DNA of 64,000 nt, from positions 1 to 64,000 of the forward strand of contig NZ_JACDIS010000011.1 of assembly GCF_013839525.1 (NCBI RefSeq), read 5' to 3'. The notes under the pieces were generated by a model. That model was given only the letters and a program-made list of their open reading frames with translations. It made no database searches and was not told the DNA's origin. Below, piece after piece: positions 57,239 through 64,000 of this stretch (position 1 is the stretch's first letter; the number at the start of each line of letters is the position of its first letter). The translations under genes were made by a program, and so were the position numbers. The DNA is from Chthonobacter rhizosphaerae. Its GTDB lineage: Bacteria > Pseudomonadota > Alphaproteobacteria > Rhizobiales > Pleomorphomonadaceae.

Positions 57239-57795
57239 CCACCCCGACCCTCCTGGCGGACATCCGCGTCGAGGCCGGCGCCTGGGGCGACGAGGCCCTG
57301 CTGCAGCGCCTGGTGGATCGGGCCGTGCAGGCGACGGCCGCCATGGCGGACGCGGAGATCCTGGACCAGTCGGAAGTGTCGGTGCTCCTCACCGACGACG
57401 CGCACATCCGCGTCCTCAACCGGCAGCATCGCGGCTTCGACAAGCCGACCAACGTCCTCTCCTTCCCGCAGGACGACCCGGACGCGGACGCCTACGGCCC
57501 TCTTCTCGGCGACATCGTGGTGGCCCGGGAGACCGTGGAGCGCGAAGCGGTCGACGAGGACGTTCCTTTCAGTCATCATCTGACCCACATGATCGTGCAC
57601 GGGTTGCTTCACCTGATCGGGTACGACCACGTGCAGGACGAGGAGGCCGCCGAGATGGAGGCGCTGGAAACGGCGATCCTGGCGACCCTCGGCATACCGG
57701 ATCCTTATGCCGACCCGCCCGTCGCGGCGGACGGCGGCCGGGGCGGCCAAGGAGACGGTTCGACGGACAGCGCCCCACGAGCGAAGGATCCATGA
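57235..57795 (+). CDS. ybeY: Endoribonuclease YbeY
   Basis: A 186-residue metal-dependent RNase that matures the 3' end of 16S rRNA. The zinc site H-x3-H-x5-H is in HMIVHGLLHLIGYDH, preceded by NVLSFPQD and LGDIVVARETV, all characteristic. GTG start at 57235, coupled to phoH. Its last 4 nt overlap the corC start. Confidence 0.96.
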
Positions 57796-58823
57796 CCGAC
57801 CCCGATACGCAGAGTACACCCGCGGTGCCCGTTCTCTCCCCGCCGGCGAGCCTTTCCCCGACGGACCAGAACGGAACGCCGCTTCCGCATTCCGGCTGGC
57901 TCGACCGCCTGCGCGAGGCCTTCGGCTTCCGGGCCGTCTCCCTCCGGCAGAACCTGGAAGAGGCCCTCAGCCGCGACAACGCGCTGGACGCGGCCTTCTC
58001 GCCCGAGGAGCGGGCGATGATCCGGAACATCCTCCGCCTGCGGGAGACCCGGGTCGACGACGTGATGGTGCCGCGGGCCGACATCCTGGCCGTGCCGCAC
58101 GACGTCACGCTGACGGACCTGCTCAGGATCTTCGAGAACTCCGGCCACTCGCGCATGCCGGTCTACCGGGAGACGCTCGACGACGCCCTCGGGATGGTCC
58201 ACATCAAGGACCTGATGACCCATCTGGTGATCGCGGCCCGGCAGGGCGCGGACACGGAGGCCGGTCCGCTCGACCTCGGCGCCGTGGACCTCGCCCGGAC
58301 GCTGGAGGACGCGCAGCTGCTGCGGCCCGTCCTCTTCGTTCCACCCTCCATGCCGGCGACCGACCTCCTGGCCAAGATGCAGGCGGCACGGACCCAGATG
58401 GCCCTGGTGATCGACGAGTACGGCGGCACGGACGGCCTCGTCTCCATCGAGGACCTGGTGGAGACCATCGTCGGCGAGATCGACGACGAGCATGACGAGA
58501 CGGACGACCCGCTCATCGTGGCGGCCGACGACGGCAGCTTCCTGGCCGATGCGCGCGCCGACCTCGACACGGTGTCGGAGGCCATCCCGGGCTTCGTGCC
58601 GGACGACTTCGACGACGAGGCGGACACCCTCGGCGGCCTCGTCTTCGCCCTGCTCGGCCGCATTCCGGCCAGCGGGGAGGTCGTCACCTCGGAGGACCTG
58701 CCGGGCTTCACCATCGAGGTGCTGGAGGCGGACCCCCGCCGGCTGCGGTCGGTAAGGATCATCCCGGCGCCCGGCGGGGCCGGACGGGCGAGGCCGGCCG
58801 AGCCGCGGCCGGCGGACGCCTGA
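57792..58823 (+). CDS. corC: CorC/HlyC-family CBS-domain protein
   Basis: A 343-residue cytoplasmic protein with two CBS domains (about 80-215; MVPRADILAVPHDVTLTDLL, GMVHIKDLMTHL, LVIDEYGGTDGLVSIEDLVETIVGEI cut in parts) and a C-terminal CorC_HlyC domain (about 240-325). It is linked to magnesium/cobalt handling. The position between ybeY and lnt is conserved across proteobacteria. Confidence 0.93.
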   Translation: MTDPDTQSTPAVPVLSPPASLSPTDQNGTPLPHSGWLDRLREAFGFRAVSLRQNLEEALSRDNALDAAFSPEERAMIRNILRLRETRVDDVMVPRADILAVPHDVTLTDLLRIFENSGHSRMPVYRETLDDALGMVHIKDLMTHLVIAARQGADTEAGPLDLGAVDLARTLEDAQLLRPVLFVPPSMPATDLLAKMQAARTQMALVIDEYGGTDGLVSIEDLVETIVGEIDDEHDETDDPLIVAADDGSFLADARADLDTVSEAIPGFVPDDFDDEADTLGGLVFALLGRIPASGEVVTSEDLPGFTIEVLEADPRRLRSVRIIPAPGGAGRARPAEPRPADA

Positions 58824-58913
58824 TCGGACGCTCCCTCGCTTGACCGTCGTCGCGCGGCGCGACAACCCTCCTCCCGCCGCAGGGGTGATTCGCGGTCAAG
58901 CAAAGGAGCCTCG

Positions 58914-60518
58914 ATGCGGTCCATCGCTGAGGCCGTCATTCTGTCCTGGGGCTGGGGCCGGGTGGCCCTGGCGTTCGGGGCCGGCGCGGCATCGTCCCTG
59001 GCGCAGGCGCCGGTGCACCTGGCGCCGGTGCTCTTCCTCACCCTGCCGACGCTCGTGCTCCTTCTCGACGGCGCGGTCGCGCCCGGGCGGCGCGGGATTC
59101 GCCGGCTCCGGCCGGCGGCCGCCGTCGGCTGGTGGTTCGGTTTCGGCTATTTCCTGGCCGGCCTGTGGTGGATCGGCGCCGCCTTCCTGGTGGAGGCGGA
59201 GACGTTCGGCTGGCTGATGCCCGTCGCCGTGGTGGCGCTGCCGGCGGGCCTTGCCCTCTTCCACGCCCTCGGGGCGACGGTCGCCCGGCTGTTGTGGATC
59301 GACAGCCCCTGGCGGGTGCTGTCCCTGGCGATCGGCCTCAGCGCCGCGGAATGGCTTCGCGGCCACGTGCTCACCGGCTTTCCGTGGAACCTGATCGGCC
59401 AGGCGGCCGCCTTCACGGACGTGACCGCCCAGGCGGCGAGCCTTGTCGGCGTCTACGGGCTGACGGCCCTCGGGATCCTGGTATTCGCCGCGCCGGTCCT
59501 GCTTCTGGACGAGACCGCCCCGCGCGCCCGCATGGGCGTGCTGGCGACCGCGGTCGCCCTCGTGGTGGGCGTGGTCGGCTACGGCACCTACCGGCTCGCC
59601 GGCGCGCCCGGGCCGGGCGAGGGCCTCGTGGACGGCGTCCGTTTCCGGATCGTCCAGCCCGCCGTGGACCAGTCGCAGAAGTGGGACCCGGAGGTCCGCC
59701 AGCGGACCCTCGACACCTACCTGGCGCTCTCCGACCAGAGGACGGACCCGGAGCGCCTCGGCGCCATGAGCTTCAGCCACATCCTCTGGCCGGAGACCGC
59801 GCTGCCCTTCTTCCTCACCGAGGAGCCGGACGCGCTCGCCCGCATCGCCGACATGCTGCCGACCGGAACCACCCTGGTGACCGGGGCGCCGCGCATGGAG
59901 CTCGGCGCCGACCGGCGGCGCTTCTACAACAGCGTCTACGCGGTGGACGACGCCGGCCGGATCGCGGGCGCCTACGACAAGGTCCACCTGGTGCCGTTCG
60001 GCGAATATCTTCCGCTGCAGTCCCTGGCGGAGGCGGTGGGCCTGCGCCAACTGGCCAGCACCATCGGGGGCTTCTCGGCGGGCCCGGGCCTCCGAACCCT
60101 GCCGGTCGGTCCGTCGGGCCTGAAAGCCGGCATCCTGGTCTGCTACGAGATCATCTTCTCCGGCCGGGTGACCGCGCCGGAGCGGCCGGACGTGCTCTTC
60201 AACCTGACCAACGACGCCTGGTTCGGCTACACGTTCGGACCCTTCCAGCACCTGGACATGGCGCGGCTGCGTGCAATCGAGGAAGGCCTGCCCGTGGTGC
60301 GCGCAGCCAACACGGGAATATCTGCGGTTATCGATCCGTTCGGCCGATATCTCGCCCTTCTCCCTCTTGGAGAGCGCGGAGTTCTCGACTACGGCCTCCC
60401 TGCGGCGGTGGGGACCCCGTTTTTTTCTGACTATGGCTCACATTTTTTATTAACGTTCTACGTAATTTCGGTCATTTTGGTTGCGCTCGGGGGGCGCAAG
60501 CATGCGTGGAAGCGTTGA
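58914..60518 (+). CDS. lnt: Apolipoprotein N-acyltransferase
   Basis: A 534-residue inner membrane enzyme that adds the third acyl chain to lipoproteins. About seven membrane helices flank a periplasmic nitrilase-like domain (about 235-495) with the catalytic Glu (WPETALPFF), Lys (AYDKVHLVPFGEYLP) and Cys (GILVCYEIIF). The last 60 codons are AT-richer than the rest. ATG at 58914 after AAGGAG. Confidence 0.95.
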   Translation: MRSIAEAVILSWGWGRVALAFGAGAASSLAQAPVHLAPVLFLTLPTLVLLLDGAVAPGRRGIRRLRPAAAVGWWFGFGYFLAGLWWIGAAFLVEAETFGWLMPVAVVALPAGLALFHALGATVARLLWIDSPWRVLSLAIGLSAAEWLRGHVLTGFPWNLIGQAAAFTDVTAQAASLVGVYGLTALGILVFAAPVLLLDETAPRARMGVLATAVALVVGVVGYGTYRLAGAPGPGEGLVDGVRFRIVQPAVDQSQKWDPEVRQRTLDTYLALSDQRTDPERLGAMSFSHILWPETALPFFLTEEPDALARIADMLPTGTTLVTGAPRMELGADRRRFYNSVYAVDDAGRIAGAYDKVHLVPFGEYLPLQSLAEAVGLRQLASTIGGFSAGPGLRTLPVGPSGLKAGILVCYEIIFSGRVTAPERPDVLFNLTNDAWFGYTFGPFQHLDMARLRAIEEGLPVVRAANTGISAVIDPFGRYLALLPLGERGVLDYGLPAAVGTPFFSDYGSHFLLTFYVISVILVALGGRKHAWKR

Positions 60519-60537
60519 CACGGACTAAACCCAGGCG

Positions 60538-60553
60538 GACAATTGCTATTGTC
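60538..60553. promoter_or_regulatory. Inverted repeat upstream of the XRE regulator
   Basis: GACAAT-TGCT-ATTGTC is a perfect 6-bp inverted repeat with a 4-nt loop, 121 bp before the XRE gene. This size is typical of operators for dimeric HTH_3 repressors; autoregulation is inferred. Confidence 0.4.
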
Positions 60554-60674
60554 GGCATGAAAAAGTCAAAACTGCCGTGTCGACAGCGCCGGAGGGCACC
60601 ATGACCAGGACCGCTCCCCCCGTCGCGAAAACAAGAAGGACTTCGCGAGAAGTCTAACCGCTAACGAGAAACAC

Positions 60675-61088
60675 ATGGCCAGCAAGAAATCACCAAACCC
60701 GATTGACGTGCATGTCGGAAGCCGCGTCCGCCTTCGTCGCATGATGTTGGGGATGAGCCAGGAAAAGCTGGGCGAGGCGCTCGGCATCACGTTTCAGCAA
60801 ATTCAGAAATACGAGAAGGGCACGAACCGGGTCGGCGCGAGCCGGCTCCAGCACATCGCCACCGTTCTCAAGGTGCCGGTGTCCTTCTTTTTCGAGGATG
60901 CGCCGGGGTCTCCGGAGGAGGCTATCGGCTTCGGCGAACAGTCCCATTCCTACGTGGTCGACTTCCTGTCGAGCTCCGAGGGCCTGTCGCTCAACAAGGC
61001 GTTCGTGCGCATCAAGGATCCGAGGGTCCGCCGCCGGATTGTGGACCTGGTGCAATCGCTCGCCGGCGAGGAGGAAAGCGTCGCCTGA
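60675..61088 (+). CDS. XRE/Cro-CI family HTH regulator
   Basis: A 137-residue DNA-binding protein with an N-terminal HTH_3 domain ([36 protein letters not shown] in parts, about 13-65). Its C-terminal part (about 80-137) resembles the SinR-like proteins conserved next to metK in Hyphomicrobiales and Caulobacterales. Its position between lnt and metK is conserved. Targets are not visible here apart from the nearby inverted repeat. Confidence 0.88.
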   Translation: MASKKSPNPIDVHVGSRVRLRRMMLGMSQEKLGEALGITFQQIQKYEKGTNRVGASRLQHIATVLKVPVSFFFEDAPGSPEEAIGFGEQSHSYVVDFLSSSEGLSLNKAFVRIKDPRVRRRIVDLVQSLAGEEESVA

Positions 61089-61106
61089 GGGATGGCGTTC
61101 CGGCCG

Positions 61107-61145
61107 AGCCGCGTGCGACCACCGGTCCGGAGGGCGCACGCGGCT
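61107..61145 (+). terminator. Strong hairpin between the XRE gene and metK
   Basis: AGCCGCGTGCG and CGCACGCGGCT form an 11-bp perfect stem around a 17-nt loop, followed by TGCTATTT with only a weak T-run. It may end the XRE transcript or be part of the metK leader. I saw no match to a SAM riboswitch class I know. Confidence 0.5.
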
Positions 61146-61237
61146 TGCTATTTCGGGGACTGCTTGCGACAACGGAGACGCCGTGGCCGGCACCCGCGAG
61201 TGCCGCCATTTCCTTTACTTTGAGGGGTGTCTCCCTA

Positions 61238-62416
61238 ATGGCTCGTCGCGACTATCTCTTCACAAGCGAATCCGTATCCGAAGGCCACCCGGACAAGGTG
61301 TGCGACCGGATCTCCGACACCATCGTCGACGCCTACCTGTCGGCCGAACCCGAAGCGCGGGTTGCGGCAGAGACGCTGGCCACCACCAACCGGGTCGTCA
61401 TCGCCGGCGAGGTGCGTGGCCCCGACTCGATCACGCCGGAGGTGATCGAGCGGCTCGCCCGCGCGGCCATCCGGGACATCGGCTACGAACAGGACGGCTT
61501 CCACTGGGAGACCGCCAAGATCGACGTGCTGCTGCACCAGCAGTCGTCTGACATCGCCCAGGGCGTCGACGCGTCCGGCAACAAGGACGAGGGTGCCGGC
61601 GACCAGGGCATCATGTTCGGTTACGCCTGCCGGGAGACCCCGGAGCTGATGCCCGCCCCGATCTTCTACGCGCACCGGATCCTGAAGCGGCTCGCGGACG
61701 CGCGCAAATCCGGCGAGGAGCCGAGGCTCGGTCCCGACGCGAAGAGCCAGGTCACTCTGCGGTACGCGAACGGCAAGCCCGTGGAGGCGACCTCCATCGT
61801 GCTGTCGACCCAGCACCTGGACGCGTCGCTGACGTCCGAGGACGTGCGGGCGATCGTGGCGCCCTACATCCGCGAGACCCTGCCGGACGGCTGGATCACC
61901 GCCGACACGGTCTGGCACGTGAACCCGACCGGCAAGTTCGTGATCGGCGGTCCGGACGGCGACGCCGGCCTGACCGGCCGCAAGATCATCGTGGACACCT
62001 ACGGCGGCGCAGCCCCGCACGGCGGCGGCGCCTTCTCGGGCAAGGACCCCACCAAGGTGGACCGCTCCGCCGCCTACGCGGCCCGGTGGCTCGCCAAGAA
62101 CGTGGTCGCGGCCGGCCTCGCCGAGAAGGCCACCATCCAGGTGTCCTACGCGATCGGCGTGTCCGAACCGCTGTCCATCTATGTGGACCTCCACGACACC
62201 GGCGTGGTCGATCCGGCCCGGCTGGAAGCCGTGCTGGCCGACAAGGACGTCGTCCGGCTCAGCCCGCGGGGCATCCGCGAACGGCTCGGCCTGAACCGGC
62301 CGATCTACGCCCGCACCTCCGCCTACGGCCATTTCGGCCGCCCGGCCGACGAGGACGGCGGCTTCTCCTGGGAGCGGCTCGACCTGGTGGACACGCTCCG
62401 CTCGGCCCTGCTCTGA
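61238..62416 (+). CDS. metK: S-adenosylmethionine synthetase
   Basis: A 392-residue cytoplasmic enzyme that makes SAM from ATP and methionine. Signatures are [32 protein letters not shown], and [19 protein letters not shown]. The ATG at 61238 follows GAGGGG and starts at the conserved [12 protein letters not shown]; the frame upstream is not conserved. It is followed by trmB. Confidence 0.97.
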   Translation: MARRDYLFTSESVSEGHPDKVCDRISDTIVDAYLSAEPEARVAAETLATTNRVVIAGEVRGPDSITPEVIERLARAAIRDIGYEQDGFHWETAKIDVLLHQQSSDIAQGVDASGNKDEGAGDQGIMFGYACRETPELMPAPIFYAHRILKRLADARKSGEEPRLGPDAKSQVTLRYANGKPVEATSIVLSTQHLDASLTSEDVRAIVAPYIRETLPDGWITADTVWHVNPTGKFVIGGPDGDAGLTGRKIIVDTYGGAAPHGGGAFSGKDPTKVDRSAAYAARWLAKNVVAAGLAEKATIQVSYAIGVSEPLSIYVDLHDTGVVDPARLEAVLADKDVVRLSPRGIRERLGLNRPIYARTSAYGHFGRPADEDGGFSWERLDLVDTLRSALL

Positions 62417-62475
62417 CGCGGCCGGACGCCGGCAGCCGGTCGTCCGGCGCCGGCGTCCTCCGGTCTGAAGATCCA

Positions 62476-63252
62476 ATGAAAGACAGCGCAGTGATGACGC
62501 CTCTCGAGGACGCGCGCGACGCCGCCTTCTTCGGTCGTCGCAAGGGCAAGGCCCTGCGGGCGGGTCAGGCGGAGCGGCTCCGGCAGCTTCTGCCCCGGCT
62601 GGCGGTGCCGCTCCACGAACCGGCGCCGACGGACCTCGGCGCGCTCTTCCGGCACGCCCCGACGGAGATCCGGCTGGAGATCGGCTTCGGCGGCGGCGAA
62701 CACCTGGCCCATCGGGCGGCCGAGCGGCCGGACGTGGGCTTCATCGGAGTGGAGCCCTTCGTCAACGGCATGGTGAAGGCCCTCGGCCTGATCGAGGAGC
62801 GCGGCCTCGCGAACGTGCGGCTCAGCGACCGCGACGCCATCGCGGTGCTGGACTGGCTGCCGTCCGCGTCGCTGCAGCGGATCGTCCTCCTCTATCCGGA
62901 CCCATGGCCGAAGAAGCGCCACTGGAAGCGCCGCTTCGTCGGCCCCGACACCCTCGCGCGGTTCGCCCGGGTGCTGCGGCCCGGCGGCGAATTCCACTTC
63001 GCGTCCGACATCGAGAGCTATGTGGACTGGACGCTGTTCGAAACGCGCCGAGTCCCGGGCTTCCGCTGGACCGCGACCCGGCCGCAGGATTGGCGCCAGC
63101 CCTGGACGGGCTGGCCCGGAACGCGCTACGAGGCCAAGGCGATCCGGGAGGGCCGTGTGCCCGCCTACCTGACGTTCCGGTGGGAGCCGGATGGAGATCG
63201 CATGGCGTTTGATGAATTCAACGATACCCTTCGGTCGCGCGACCCGTCATAG
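62476..63252 (+). CDS. trmB: tRNA (guanine-N7-)-methyltransferase
   Basis: A 258-residue SAM-dependent enzyme that makes m7G46 in tRNA. The SAM motif is [15 protein letters not shown], and the family signature [16 protein letters not shown] is intact. The start at 62476 places the usual short N-terminal arm ([11 protein letters not shown]) correctly. The last gene of the conserved housekeeping block. Confidence 0.95.
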   Translation: MKDSAVMTPLEDARDAAFFGRRKGKALRAGQAERLRQLLPRLAVPLHEPAPTDLGALFRHAPTEIRLEIGFGGGEHLAHRAAERPDVGFIGVEPFVNGMVKALGLIEERGLANVRLSDRDAIAVLDWLPSASLQRIVLLYPDPWPKKRHWKRRFVGPDTLARFARVLRPGGEFHFASDIESYVDWTLFETRRVPGFRWTATRPQDWRQPWTGWPGTRYEAKAIREGRVPAYLTFRWEPDGDRMAFDEFNDTLRSRDPS

Positions 63253-63279
63253 GTGGGAGGCGAAGGAGAAGGGGACCCG

Positions 63280-63843
63280 ATGCAGATCGACACGACCGCA
63301 GTCGCCGACGTCCTGATCCTCACGCCGAGGCGGTTCGGCGATGATCGAGGCTGGTTCAGCGAGGTCTACCGGGACGACGTGTTCCGCGAGGCCGCCGGGG
63401 ACGTCACGTTCGTGCAGGACAACCAGTCGCTTTCCCGCGCCGCCGGGACGGTGCGGGGACTTCATTTCCAGCGGCACCCGAAGGCGCAGGGCAAGCTCGT
63501 GCGCTGCGTGCGCGGCGCGCTCCTCGACGTGGCCGTCGACATCCGCGTGGGGTCGCCCACGTTCGGGCGGCACGTGGCCGTGGAGCTCAGCGCCGACAAC
63601 GGCCGACAGCTCTGGCTTCCGGTCGGCTTCGCCCACGGCTTCTGCAGCCTTCAGCCGGACACGGAGATCCTCTACAAGGTGACCGACACCTACAGCGCCG
63701 CCGACGACGGCGGCATCCTGTGGGACGACCCGGACCTCGGCATCGCGTGGCCGGTCGCGCCGGATGCCGCCGTCCTGTCGGAAAAGGACCGCCGCCTGCC
63801 GCGCCTGTCCGAACTTCCGCCTCTTTTCCCATACAGGTCGTGA
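63280..63843 (+). CDS. rfbC: dTDP-4-dehydrorhamnose 3,5-epimerase
   Basis: A 187-residue cupin-like epimerase of dTDP-L-rhamnose synthesis. Typical segments are PRRFGDDRGWFSEVY, QDNQSLSRAAGTVRGLHFQ with the catalytic His, LVRCVRGALLDVAVDIR and GFAHGFCSL. ATG at 63280 after GGAG. It starts a rhamnose operon with the partial gene that follows and may feed surface polysaccharide synthesis. Confidence 0.95.
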   Translation: MQIDTTAVADVLILTPRRFGDDRGWFSEVYRDDVFREAAGDVTFVQDNQSLSRAAGTVRGLHFQRHPKAQGKLVRCVRGALLDVAVDIRVGSPTFGRHVAVELSADNGRQLWLPVGFAHGFCSLQPDTEILYKVTDTYSAADDGGILWDDPDLGIAWPVAPDAAVLSEKDRRLPRLSELPPLFPYRS

Positions 63844-63928
63844 CCACGGACGTCGCCCCTCCGGCCGGGCGCGGTCTCAAGCACCGGCGTTTCGGTCGGG
63901 CTTCTTGAGGGAAAGGACCTTCGCTCCC

Positions 63929-64000
63929 ATGCGCATTCTCGTCACCGGCGGCGCCGGCTTCATCGGATCGGCCCTCGTGCGCCACCTCGTCGGCGAGGTC
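63929..64000 (+). CDS. rfbB: dTDP-glucose 4,6-dehydratase, 5' end only
   Basis: The first 24 codons (MRILVTGGAGFIGSALVRHL) show the NAD-binding GGAGFIG of RfbB; the window ends here. AAAGGA lies upstream. Position after rfbC supports the assignment, but another extended SDR is possible. Confidence 0.75.
   Translation, partial: MRILVTGGAGFIGSALVRHLVGEV

Noticed and set aside
61089-61237. SAM riboswitch in the metK leader
   Set aside because: Apart from one hairpin, I cannot match any known SAM riboswitch consensus.

Overview
The window is a high-GC chromosomal segment of an alphaproteobacterium, most likely Hyphomicrobiales (Rhizobiales). This rests on GC bias, on the block rpsT-dnaA-dnaN-recF-gyrB with mutM-ubiE-ubiB beside it, and on the housekeeping run tsaB-rimI-fur-plsC-miaB-phoH-ybeY-corC-lnt-(XRE)-metK-trmB. 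No rRNA, tRNA or CRISPR array was seen.

Layout. 0.4-2.3 kb: a small secreted protein, a LysR regulator bracketed by twin palindromes, and a TerB-like protein. 2.39-19.70 kb: two adjacent Tn7-like transposons stacked against the 3' end of gyrB. Tn-B (2389-4800) has a 36-bp imperfect terminal inverted repeat and carries an SDR/TetR pair and a decayed DUF429 gene. Tn-A (4809-19696) has a perfect 19-bp terminal inverted repeat, a perfect 5-bp target duplication (GGAGC) and Tn7-style asymmetric ends with multiple GAAAG-type sites. It keeps only the C-terminal part of a TniQ/TnsD-like protein. Its cargo is a lactonase-like hydrolase, an aldo/keto reductase, NmrA-type reductases, an isochorismatase-fold protein, a DUF3883 protein, GST and a flavoprotein, with three LysR regulators each divergent from an enzyme gene. 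Neither element encodes a recognisable transposase here, so both look non-autonomous. Both have their compact end within 10 bp of the gyrB stop codon, which suggests an attachment site at the end of gyrB.

19.7-27.5 kb: gyrB, recF, dnaN, dnaA and rpsT, all on the minus strand, with a GANTC-rich gap upstream of dnaA. 27.7-32 kb: enoyl-CoA hydratase, mutM, ubiE and ubiB. 32-38.4 kb: a cupin/LysR pair, a PfkB sugar or nucleoside kinase, a CysZ-like membrane protein, and an XdhC/MobA-type molybdenum cofactor maturation operon.

38.5-49.8 kb: a capsule locus of the ABC-transporter (group 2) type, with KpsM, KpsT, a KpsE-like protein, a KpsS/KpsC-like protein, a glycosyltransferase, an FkbM methyltransferase, a KpsD/Wza-like lipoprotein and a two-module KpsC. 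Its 41.3-46.3 kb core is clearly more AT-rich than the rest and is probably acquired. 49.9-63.3 kb: RNA methyltransferases and the conserved housekeeping cluster ending in metK and trmB. 63.3 kb to the end: the start of a dTDP-rhamnose operon (rfbC, then rfbB cut by the window edge).
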